Origin: Acanthaster planci
Lineage: Eukaryota > Echinodermata > Asteroidea > Valvatida > Acanthasteridae
Assembly: GCF_001949145.1 (NCBI RefSeq)
Contig: NW_019091490.1
Location: forward strand, 220,983 to 284,982
Length of the DNA: 64,000 bases
Reading direction: 5' to 3'
Translations under genes and position numbers: made by a program
In this document: in pieces, positions 52,385 through 62,848 of the stretch
How the letters are laid out: every line of letters begins with the position of its first letter
Position numbering within the stretch: position 1 is the first letter of the stretch
The notes under the pieces: generated by a model
Database searches by the model: none
What the model saw: the letters and a program-made list of their open reading frames with translations, nothing else
What the model was told of the DNA's origin: nothing

Positions 52385-55300
52385 CTGCAGAGGAAACAAC
52401 AAGTTAAAAAAATCTAAGGTGGTGGGGAATTTGCCCAAGCCTTTTGCAAATGCACTGACTTCAAACCTCACGATAACATTCCTTGCATTTGTTTTCCAGA
52501 ATGATTGATTCTGACCCAAAAGCACGGATATATTTGGTGCCCTCTCAAAGCAGTATTGATATTTGATCGGTGTTGAAGTTAGGGATGCTTTTACGCTTAA
52601 GTTTCCAAGTTTGCTCTTTGGGGTTCTTTATTGGTGATTGGACTGTGAATTTTCGGATTTGAAGACCATACTTTTTTCTCCTTACAAATCAAATCTATTC
52701 TAGCGAGAGGCAAAAACTGGAGAATGTAAACTTTAAAGAGATGGTAGCTTGATGTTTGCTTGAGATTTGAAAAGGTAAAAAGAGTTTGTGGGGTGCTTCC
52801 AGGTGAAACCTCAAATAACCACTGTTTCATAAGTACCTGGGACAGTTTTCTATTCCTATTGGTCAACATGCGTCACGTGACAGTGCATAAACATTTGATA
52901 ACGCCAGCTGCATAAATCAAGCGCTGGCACCTGGATACGAGACAGTTCAATCGGGTCTGATGGGTCAGGAGAGTGTGTGCAGACGACACGCCACGCACAC
53001 AGCAAGTTCATCGAAGAGGATTCTATTGGACAACTTTCAAAAGGAATATACCATAAAATGGACGGGGGTGTTTGGGAAAATGAAAGTAAAGTTTTAGAAC
53101 AAAATCGTTGGAAATCCATCACATGTTGACTTCTTTTGACTCGCTGAATAAAAAGGTATTTATGAATGGGAATAAATATTTGCTTGGAAGTTGGACAGTC
53201 TTAAACTATCTCAGGAGAGTTAACCTAACTCAGGTGAACGAACGCTGATAATTCCCTCACCTGTGGCTCAGGCATTAGTAGCGTCCATTCTCCTGATCTG
53301 GTCTTAAACGCACATTTAAGTCCGGCCAAGCACATATTTATTCCTTTATTCAATTTTGAATTTGTCCCTAATAAGAGGCTTCTTGGCTGCTCGTTGTGGC
53401 TTACCGCTCCTTTTTCTTCTTCAACCAATAGGCAATCCCGATGACAATGATCAGAACCACCAATACACCCACAACAACGCCAGCTATAATTCCGACTGTA
53501 TTGTTGGCCACTGGGGGCGGAACTGTCTTTTTAGGGCCTGGTCTCTTGGTCGGTGAGGGTGTCACTGGCTCAGGCCCCATTGCTGTGAACAAAATGGCGA
53601 TAAAGCATGCCAATGAACTGGGCGGTGTATATGGCCAGTGGTACAGTGTAGTTGAGATCATCCTAAGTCCAAAGACCAGTCACAAGGAACAGGGTGTACC
53701 AAGTCAAAGGAAAGCTTTTGTTACAGTTCATGTGAATAGCTAGTGACTTGAATTCAGAGCATCTCTGAAAACAAAGCAAGACTTATAGTTTTTACATCCA
53801 ATAAATGTGACCGGTGAAACTGTATTGAGATTGTTGCTGTAATGTGTTCACATGCTCGACAAAACTGTGAATTCCCACAAAACATGGACGGGGTTTTAGA
53901 GCAGATCTTGCCACTCACCTTCATACATCAGCGGCTCGCTCCAACTAAGAATTGCTTCCTGAAAGAAAATTATTCCATGATCCATTATTGTTTCAGTAAA
54001 TTTATCTCTCCATAAGTAGGAGACTTATGTATCTATGGCAATACTGGTGATGCATGGATGTGATGAAATTAAGTACCGTTCTCCATGCCATCCTAGACCT
54101 GAAACCCCAAATCTGTGTCCTTTTCAGACCGAAATAATTCATTCCTTGGTACAGTGCACTTTCAGAAGTCTCTTAAAATACATGGCCGTTCCTTGGGATT
54201 CATTTCACAAAACACTTAAATTTGCTATGAGAGGATAATATTTGGTTACCAGCGAAAAATACCATGTAATTGTGTCTTCTGTGTGACAGGATCTTGGCAG
54301 TATTCTGCTAAGCACAAAAACCCAGTAAGCAGTATTTCTGCATAGCAACCCTGTAAGACCGGCCCAGTTTTGTTTACAAGTGATGAGAATTATGGTGCCT
54401 GTGGACTGTGCCATTTTCATTGGTTAAGCAAGGACCAAGTTTGATCAACGACCACTTCGTCAATCACTAGCTGGTTGATTTTTGCCTGGTAGCCTGTACA
54501 CAAAAGTGTATACAAGTACCAGGCACAATGACTCAAACACTCAATACAACTGACCACAAGGGAACCTGTCCACCAAATATAATCAGGGTGCCAGGGCAAT
54601 GTTCCAACAGTTGATTGACGGTCAAGGAGTGAACCTATCCCCTCCCCACTCACCGAGTCTGCTTCACTCTTGGCACCGACCCTCACGCTGTAGTTGCCCT
54701 TCCCCAGTGGGGCATTCTGCCAGCCCCCATACATCTTCCCGTCTCCGACCAGAAACCCACCGTTGTTCTTCTTTTTTTCAACCTCAGCGGCGATGTAAGC
54801 GTCTGGGTTCTCACTGTACGTGCCATATGACTCCCCGTCAATCACCACGGCCGCCCGCTTTTGCCTTGCCAACATCTTCCTCACAGCGACAAGAAAGGAC
54901 CTGAATGACAATGACACCGACCATCTTTCTGTAAAGCTTTGATTTTGGACTTTATGGGCGGCATCTGGTAGAATTTCCTGATAACACTGCCTCAACCCAA
55001 AAGTATAATCTGCTATACTTGCACAAAACAACAGTTATTATTTATAGAGTGTATATATATCCACCATTAATTTTGATCAAGGCATTGTAATGTTTATACC
55101 CCTGCTGATCGGGCCTGTCAACATTCCAAAAACTATGCTCCGATAGTCTCTCAGGCCAGGACATGTACTTACGTGACATAAGTGGGGTCTGTGCTGTGAA
55201 TGTAGATATAAACACTGGTCTCTGACGACCTGGAAGGGTCATGTGGAGGTGTGTCTGGCTCGGGAATATCTGCGGCCAACAAATCAAAATGGGGCGTCAA

Positions 55301-58300
55301 CAAGAGACGTCGCTTTATTTTTTTTATAAAAGGTTTTTTACGGTATGCCTACTGTGCATACAAATCACTTTAGTGCTTAAGATGGACCCTGTGCTGAAAA
55401 TTACTTGCCACATCCGCCACATGCTCCATGTTAACGTGAGCGCCATACAGTTTTGTGCACATTCAGATGAAAATTGATCTGTGAGCCCTTCCTGAAACTG
55501 CACAACTGGGAGGATTTCTGTTAAGAGGATGTTCTACATATGGAATTTGGATAAAAATAACGGCAAATTTACCCTCGAAAAGCCTGGGGTTTTTTTTGGA
55601 GCATCTCACAGCGGGGGGGGGGGGGAGATGAGGTGTACGTATGGTTTTGTTGATATGGTCAATGAATTTCAAGGCTACAAGCCCCATGCCTGGAGCATGC
55701 CAGTGAAAAACCACACATTTTCTGCTCTGGCAAAATGAGCTTCGAATGAGAAAAGTACGTCTGTTTTTCACAATATAGGTATTGGCACCAGGTATTAATA
55801 ATTAACATGAAGGCTTGGCACAAGAAAAACAAATATACTGCAAGGATATGGGAGCAAATGTCAATTAAACAAACAAGATTCAGTTGTTCCATTTCAAAAT
55901 CAGAATGAAATCTTTAACCTGTCTTGGGTTTAGTGAATGCCTCGTGCATAACAAACTCCCCTTCTCCCGGTGACGTCAGGGCGGCCACACGAATCCTGTA
56001 CTTTGTGCCTGGGTCCAGAAAGTCTACCTGGTAAGCAAAAACCGCCGGTCCGACAAGCCCCGCCTCGGTGTACATCGTCGGAGGTGAAAAGGTGGGATCG
56101 TAAGGTTTCTCAATGGCTTTGTACTGGACCTGAAACAAGGACAAATTGTGTCAACAGTTTGATTCCCCAGTCACATCTCTTGAAGAACACAGCTGGATGA
56201 TGGAGAGAAGCTCATTTTTGTCACCCCCCGTGGTCACGGCCATTTCTCCTCCCCCCCCCGACTGAAGTAGCTATAGGCTTGAAAACCTTAAAAAAGTACA
56301 TTCCAAACAAACAGTGCGGCATGTGACCTGATGAATCAATTCGAATTGTGTTGAAGGTAATGCCTTGAGAGTGCTATTTGTAGCAGGTATTTTTCCCCAT
56401 GACTGCTGTGGGACCTGGGATGTCTGGGGGGGGAACAAAAGTCCATGTTTTTCCCTTCAGTTTCAACAATAGTACCAGCAATTGGCTGTGGACTTCGGCA
56501 GAGTGAACTTTGGTAACTTGCTCCCCTACCCATGACTTCTTGATACACCACTAGTGAAAATGCACTATTTCCAAACTGGCCAACGGATCTTACAAGCATG
56601 CTTACACCACAAAATTCTCACTTCCCCACCCCTGATATTATCTTTCTTCCGCAGTGTCTTACGGTATAGTTGAGGATGACTCCATTGGGGGTGGTTGGTG
56701 TTTCCCAAGCGACGTCCAGCGTCGTCTCTGTCTTGTTTGTGACGGTCAAACTAGCGGGTGGTCCTGGAACTGTGGAGCAAAGAGTACCAATTAGCTGTCC
56801 ATCCTGAAATCCTCGGCCTCTGAGCTAGGTAACTTCCTTTAACTCTTCCACTGAGCACAACAGGAACGGAACATCATACTCTAGGCTTTCATCAAGGGCA
56901 TCAAGCCCTATGTAACGGACCACAGGTGGGATCTTTCTTACTCTTTCAAATTCCTTCCAGAGAGATTTTGAACAATCTGGGAGAGAAAGTATTCGAAGCA
57001 GGCCTGTCAAATGCGAATTCTATTGGCGGCAAAGCTAAGGTGTGTATTTCATTACCACTGGACAAAACTGGAATATCCAACCTACAGCAGAACCAGGAAT
57101 CAGATTTTGGACAAATTGAGAGGAAGCCAAGAATGGATGAGAAGGGTTCATACAGTCATGAACATGCACCTGAACAAGAACATTCTACCATCCAATGACC
57201 CAGTTCTCTTTTCTGACTACAAGACTACCTTCGAATGGTGTTACTGCGGATGGAGAACGTACCATCCTCAGAAGTTCTGGCCTCGACGGGAGTACTGAAT
57301 GGTCCATTGCCCGCTTCCGTCCTCATCTGCACCCGGAACGAGTACCTCGTGTAGGGGATCAGGTTTTCGAACCTCACATAGGTCCCTATGTAGTCATTGA
57401 CAACGGGCTGGCTAGTGTTGTCCACATTGTCCAGCCTGTAGCGGTAATCTATCAGGCGGCTGGACCAGGAGCCCTCGCTGCAGTCGGCTCGGGCGAAGGA
57501 GAAGTGCAGCCAATTCTTTGTACGGGACTCCACGGTCACCCGGATCGGGGCATCTGTTGGAGCTGAGAAACAATAATCACAGACAGCATGACGAACTTGG
57601 CGAGAATCTTCTCTGGAAGTAAGGCTAGGTCTTAAGTCCCTGGCTACGGCTCGAAATCATTCAAGTGTGCATGACAGCCGCTGGCTGCTGGCAAAATCCG
57701 TTTCCAGATATGCTATTGCTAAGCCATGGCCAAGTTATTTGGATGCTGCATAGTAAGGAAGGGCACCCATCACATTATGAGGTCTAACGAATGCTGAGGT
57801 AGCATCCTTCGTATCTACTAAACAAAGTCACTTTATTGTGGGGGGGTTCCCATGGGAAAGCCAATTAATTAGGCAAACATACCTCTCTGAGCTGTGTAGA
57901 AGACTCCAATCCTACCGTCGCTATAGCTGAAGCCAGCTTCATTATGTGTCCTCACGTACAACTTATAGGTTGAGTAGGGCAGAAGTCCTGTGATGGTGTA
58001 GTTCATCACGGTGGTGTTGGCAGCCACAACTTGTTCCCTGTTCTCATCATGGTCACACTGGAATTTATCCAGTAGGGAGTAAGACACTTGGTAAAAGTCG
58101 ACCGGGCAGTAGGGGTTGTCAGGGTCCTCCCAGGTTACCAGCAATGCACTGGTGTTGTCGTCAATGGCTATGACATTGTAATTGGTGACGATGGTTGGGA
58201 CTACAAAGGTGATGGAAAACAAGATCAACTTAAGGGACCAATGCATCTTACATACAGAGAAACCATGATTGTTTGGGGACTGACACCACATGACACTATA

Positions 58301-61300
58301 AGGCAGATTGTGAAGAATTTTTTTGACTTACCATGTTCAGTAGCACCCAAAAAGGGTGATCGATTTAAAAAAAAGCCCAAAATGTATCATTCTGGTGTAA
58401 TATTCTGCATGACTGTAATACATATTACAGATGTACATCTGTATCATGACCATCATTCCCGTAATTTTTTTTCTCACCACGAGAAAAATTGGAGGGGAGG
58501 GGATGATTCGATTACCCCCCCCCGTCAAAATTGAGGAGGGATATACATGTATGTCCCCATCCCCCATGATTTATACCCGTGAAAATGTCCATCTGCAATT
58601 CTCTTTCTGCACTGCACCTATGAGGTCACAGCAATACACTGACGCCATGACTTACTTCGTGACAGGGTGGTAAATTGCATTTTCTCACTCCGCGGTCCAT
58701 TGCCTGCTCCTGTCACGACGTAGATCTGAACGTTGAAAGTCATGCAGGGATTGATATACCTCGACGACAACTCAGTGATGTCAATGTTGGTCTCACTTTC
58801 ATCAAACGTCTCTCCAGTTTGATTATTGGTAAACTGGAGGGAATAATACCTGAAGTTTCCGTGTACGTCTACGCAGGGAATACGGGTCCAGTTTAATCGT
58901 GCCATGTGTTGGGTGACCTCTACGACCCCAGGTGCTGGCAGGGCAATGGGCACTGTAAGTCGCAGAAAAACAGACAGACAAACCGACAGTCTCTGATAAA
59001 TGGAGTCAACACCTGTGCAGAGTTGCTAAACACAGAAGCTTTTCGTGCAGATAAAAGAGGCCATGTTATGAATATTGCGTGTGACCAGGTTACCTGCTTA
59101 AGTACGGTAGGCAAAAGCTACACAAAGACTGTTGACCGCAGCATATTTTAGCCAGGGTCCTTTCACAGTACGGTATCATTCTGAACAAACTAACTGATAG
59201 ATCTACAGCAGAAAAAGAATAGTTGCCACAAATAGATAGTCTTCAAAAAAATGGAATTGGAGGCTTTTAATCCAAGTCTATTGAAACTTTTGTTCATGCA
59301 AAAACTACGTGAGTACAGGGAAGAGGGACAGGATAGGGGCTGAGGGTCATAACCTTTGACATTGTGCCTCCAAGGTCACAAACTCTGAGATATGACAGGA
59401 TGGAACCATGAGTGAGCAAGCTTTAAGCATCTAACCTCCTCTTCTACTCTTTTGCATGCTACTCACATGTTTGGCGGGTCACTTTGGTTTCGAATTTGAT
59501 GGTGGAGTTGCCAAGCTCGTTGCTAGACATAACGGTCGCGTTGTACCTCATATAGGGATCCAAGCTGCCAAAGACCACCCCAGTGGAGGAGGAGTTTACT
59601 GGCACCACCATTGTTCGGGTTACTGGCGAATCAATGCGGGTCCCGCAGGCTACCAGTTCAACCGGTGTGAAGGTAACATAGAACTCTCTGATGCAACGGA
59701 TGCGGACAGATGGATCCACCCAGCGAACACGAAGGTCTAGCGAATCGTCTACATATTCAATGTAGACAGAGGCAACTGCTGGTGGCTCTGTAATGAATGT
59801 TGGAATAGATTTCTGTCATCAGGCCGCTGAAACAGAGTTACAGTAAGCTTAACCAAAGTTGGCAGTTGAGTGGATCGGTGATTTTGGCTAGGTGCAAAAA
59901 GCCACATAAAAGTTCAACGAATGTATTCGTGCTTGCACAAGCAAGCAAAGAGGAAGTGAATGAACACCTTGTATAAATTACATGTAGCTATGGACTGTCC
60001 CGTGCAGTGAGCATCATCAACATTGAGAAAAACAGACAACTCAAAAGCTCCATGGGCAGTTCACGTACCTGTCTTAGGGGTGGTCACATGTAACTCTTCA
60101 CTTTTTGGACTGGTCAAGAAGGAAACACTTGCGAACCACGCCTGAATGTAATACTCCGTACAAGGTGCTACCAGCGTCAGGTTATAGGAACCTGGCTCTC
60201 TATCCACCCACAGCAAAGAGAAGCTGGGCGCAGTGGATTTCTTCCATTCTACAAACATTTTGGGAGCTAGCTCTCCGCAGCCCCAGGTTGATGGGGGAGG
60301 TAACTGTGTATAAGAAATTACAGAATGCGACCCCAAAGTTTTGTGTTAAATAGACCTAAAGCATCACCAAGCTTCATTTACATGTGCACTTTCCTACAGG
60401 TGCTCAATTGCATTGTAACTGTCTGCCATAGGATGGCATATACATGTACATGTAGGTAAACAAAGCATGAAATCATTATGTTACAGGTCAGTTGTCGAAT
60501 AAACAACACAGAAAACTGATCAGGTGCCACATGATTAAAAAAAAAAAGACTAACAATGAAACTGACAGGAGTGCGAGTTCACTCTGGAACTTTCACAACA
60601 ACGTAGCAGCACTGTACGGACTGACACACTCGGCCCTTTCCGTCATGGTTGAAACTGTTTGTCAAGACACGCTGACAAAATGGGATGAAACCTTAATTCT
60701 CATTGACACGTAACGTACATGTAAGTGCAACGCTATCAGCGCCTAACCCGCTCAGAGCGAGACAAGATGGCGGTCCCTTGGTGGGAATCCACTGTATGTG
60801 CGCATAAGTTCATGCACATTTTACACGAGACACGCAGAGTATACAGAACTAATTTCGTTTGAATGTACAATCTTTGGATGCATGCCTTGCTCGTGCACCA
60901 GCCCGCCTGGTATACTTTCATTCACCCAGCCTATCTCCTGAGTGCAGCTGAGGGTGGACTTGAACCTTCGGTAAATGGATTTTGCAATCAGTCCATGAAC
61001 GAGTGCTCCGCATAACATCTGATGAGGCCGTGATTATTTCACACTGATCTGGATCTCAATCAGTGATCCCATTGCTGGTTCGCTCCATCCATTTGGCAGG
61101 TTTTGGTGTCCATGAACCAATGACAAATCACTGATCGCCATCCAGATCCGCGCGAAACAAACAGGCCCTGACATTTCAACCCCATGATTTCTACGGATTG
61201 GAAAGATTTCAAATATTGTTCTTACCTCCCAGGTTATTTCAATCTCCTCAAGCTCAATTCTTCTGGCACTGAGTGTCAGTGGTGCTGTTGGAGCTACCAA

Positions 61301-62848
61301 AAAAATGATAAAAGAAAACTGCACCGATTGGAAAATTGAGCTCAACCAACTCGCTTTTAGGGTGCATAGGGTAAAGTTTAACATAATCAACTTATTATCA
61401 ACTGTCCTACTTTTATTTGTAATACACTGTACAACAACAGATGTCTTTGTTCTAGACGTAATACAGTGCTCCATCCTGCCGGACCCACTTTGACGGATCA
61501 AAATAGGGAAGGAGGAGGATATGAGCCCAGACCTGTTGGTAAAAGATGCAAGGAGAGAGGACATGACATCAACTCCCTCTTTCTCCAGCCCCCCCACCTA
61601 AAAACAATTTTGTTGATTGATTCTGTTAATTTTAGCAGCAAATAACAAAGAGAATCTCTGTTTTCTGTGACAGAGTCCAACCACTGATTGTGAAGTTGCC
61701 GAAACAGTTGGCATACCGGTATGTACACAACAGGTGTTATGGGTACTCAAACCAGCGGTGAAATTTGACCAAAAATGTGGTCAAGCAAAATGCACCAGCA
61801 CAATAGATTTTCCTTTGCCTCCATCAGCTTCCATCAGGTCACATGAGAACACACCCTCAAGAATTTAAAAGCCATTAAACGAGTAAAACCACCAACAGGA
61901 TTACCCATTGAGGGACTTTTAACTGAAACTGCTTCAGACACTTTGCTCGACCACATCTGCCTTTAATTGGAAGCACTAGAAATGGTTGGAAGATGTCCAA
62001 TATCCAATTGATATCACATTCTGCAAACCACATATATACTAGTACTTGTTCTGGAGTTACGTGATATTTTGCCAATTTTGTGGGGACAGAGAAGACTTTG
62101 TGAGGACAGAGAAATGTCCCCACTACTCAGTCCAAATTTTATATTTACCCAGTAACCCAGTGGAAAGCCTATCCACAATTACCGAGCTTTACATTGTGTG
62201 TTTCATGCACTTTTGTAAATTTTTTTAAAAAGGAAATTTTATGAAAATGCTTTGCTGGCATGTTGGCATTTTTAGTTAAGAGAGAATTAAAGGCCAGTTT
62301 ATACTTCAGGTGGATGCAAAGCAAATTTGACACCACAAAACATTTGCAGCAACCTTTACTCAAGTGAAAATGCGTTCAACTTTTGCAAATTCACAGCAGA
62401 AAATTTGAAGTGATGTCAAAAAAATTTCATTTGTGATCACTTTTGTGTCAAGTAAAAACTGGCCCTCAGGACAAAGGGTAAATTAAAAGAATTAAAACAA
62501 AAGCACAAAGCTTCACACCTGGGCACAATGTCTTGATGGTCGTTTTATTGGTGGGAGGCCCCGCCCCTCCCACACCCTCCCTCACCACCACAACAGCAAA
62601 ATCATAATCTGTGTACGGGTCCAGGCCTGTGATCTCCACAGACGTTGTGACATTGGAATCCACGACGCGAGTGAAGTTGTAGCTGTCATCTCCTTCTGTG
62701 TCGTTTGCATAACGGTAGACTGCCTCATAGCGCAGGATTGGGCCATCGCCGCCGCCGTTCGATTCCCAGGAAAGCCAGTTGAGGGTGAGTTTTGTCGGGT
62801 CAGAGTATGTGTAGGACACCTGAGGGGGTATCCTCAAATAAGGCAACA
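52321..62848 (-). CDS. RPTP-like receptor: FN3 repeats, one TM helix, no phosphatase domain (5'-partial)
   Basis: Type I cell-surface protein; the 5' end lies outside the window. Exons in transcript order: 62519-62848, 61226-61293, 60069-60303, 59467-59787, 58656-58952, 57883-58200, 57263-57562, 56663-56769, 55919-56129, 55173-55269, 54654-54900, 53919-53958, 53405-53582, 52321-52384. All have AG/GT borders and all phases close, giving 936 aa plus stop. Seven fibronectin-III repeats are followed by a juxtamembrane domain whose core (YIAAEV, FLVGDGKMYGGWQNAPL) resembles that of receptor tyrosine phosphatases (PTPRM/K class from memory), then TM and a 27-aa tail. The ligand is unknown; adhesion or signalling by partner proteins is inference. 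I cannot name an orthologue. It could also be called a PTPRQ- or LAR-like fragment, but no catalytic domain exists on this strand before the next gene. Confidence 0.86.
53275..53352 (+). repeat. Dispersed repeat, copy 2 (partner at 9770)
   Basis: See the copy at 9770-9852. The shared blocks are TCCATTCTCCTGA, GGCCAAGC and TATTTATTCC-TTATT. It lies about 50 bp from the donor side of the transmembrane exon, inside the last intron of the minus-strand gene. Confidence 0.55.
53405..53582 (-). other. Transmembrane exon
   Basis: A Pro/Thr/Lys-rich stalk (GPEPVTPSPTKRPGPKKTVP) leads to a hydrophobic run VGIIAGVVVGVLVVLIIVIG-IAYW of about 23 residues, then the stop-transfer LKKKKE. This gives a clear single-pass, N-out helix with a small-residue GxxxG-like start. 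Confidence 0.93.
53644..53763 (+). mobile_element. Eroded copy of the hAT-type element at 51718
   Basis: CAGTGTAGTTGAGATC (degenerate left end), then AAAGACCAGTCACAAGGAAC, AGTCAAAGGAAAGCTTTTGT, TACAGTTCATGTGAATAGCT and TGACTTGAATTCAGA align with the left end and unique interior (52028-52105) of the larger element. The decamer array is nearly absent and the right end is lost. Confidence 0.65.
53919..55269 (-). other. RPTP-like juxtamembrane domain with furin-type site (exons 55173-55269, 54654-54900, 53919-53958)
   Basis: The order is IPEPDTPPHDPSRS, ETSVYIYI, VAVRKMLARQKRAAVVIDGE, AYIAAEVEKKKNNGGFLVGD, GKMYGGWQNAPLGKGNYSVR, AILSWSEPLMYEA. The IAAE - GDxxxYGGxxNxPL - Y(R/S)V pattern is the extracellular domain next to the membrane in receptor tyrosine phosphatases. 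RQKR (54855-54866) fits the R-X-K/R-R furin consensus, in the part of the ectodomain where R2B phosphatases are cleaved. Homology is by remembered pattern only. Confidence 0.72.
55919..56769 (-). other. FN3 repeat 7 (exons 56663-56769 and 55919-56129)
   Basis: PGPPASLTVTNKTETTLDVA-WETPTTPNGVILNYT, then a phase-0 intron, then VQYKAIEK and DFLDPGTKYRIRVAALTSPG-EG. The junction NYT/VQY lies in strand C. Sequons NKT and NYT. Confidence 0.87.
57263..57562 (-). other. FN3 repeat 6
   Basis: Single phase 1-1 exon: NWLHFSFARADCSEGSWSSR, LIDYRYRLDN, FENLIPYTRYSFRVQMRTEA, GNGPFS. Sequon NTS. Confidence 0.87.
57883..58200 (-). other. FN3 repeat 5
   Basis: Single phase 1-1 exon: SALLVTWEDPDNPYCPVDFY, QVSYSLLDKFQCD, YTITGLLPYSTYKLYVRTHN, EAGFSY. 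A textbook FN3 pattern (W, Y, L-P-Y-T-Y-V). Sequons NTS, NTT and NYT. Confidence 0.87.
58430..58600 (+). repeat. G-rich dispersed repeat, copy 3
   Basis: TTGGAGGGGAGGGGATGATT-CGATTACCCCC, CCGTCAAAATTGAGGAGGGA-TATACATG and CCCCCATGATTTATACCCGT match the right half of copy 1 (8.5-8.6 kb). It lies in an intron of the receptor gene. Confidence 0.6.
58656..58952 (-). other. FN3 repeat 4
   Basis: Single phase 1-1 exon: MARLNWTRIPCVDVHGNFRY, YSLQFTNNQTG, ELSSRYINPCMTFNVQIYVV, TGAGNGP. Paired Cys and sequons NWT and NQT. The acceptor and donor close the frame to repeats 3 and 5. Confidence 0.82.
59467..59787 (-). other. FN3 repeat 3
   Basis: Single phase 1-1 exon: LDLRVRWVDPSVRIRCIREF, YVTFTPVEL, GSLDPYMRYNATVMSSNELG. 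Sequons NSS, NAT and NST. A pair of Cys residues (RCIRE, VACGT) could bridge. Confidence 0.82.
60069..61293 (-). other. FN3 repeat 2 (exons 61226-61293 and 60069-60303)
   Basis: The repeat is split by a phase-0 intron right after EIEITWE, in the middle of strand B. The second half carries KMFVEWKK, YNLTLVAPCTEYYIQAWFAS and a sequon NLT. FN3 repeat 7 is split in a comparable way by a phase-0 intron. Confidence 0.8.
62519..62848 (-). other. FN3 repeat 1 (first visible exon)
   Basis: A whole FN3 fold in one phase 1-1 exon: KLTLNWLSWE (Trp of strand B), ILRYEAVYRY (strand C), VEITGLDPYTDYDFAVVVV (the Leu/Tyr core before strand F). N-glycosylation sequons NDT, NFT, NVT and NKT are present. Confidence 0.85.
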
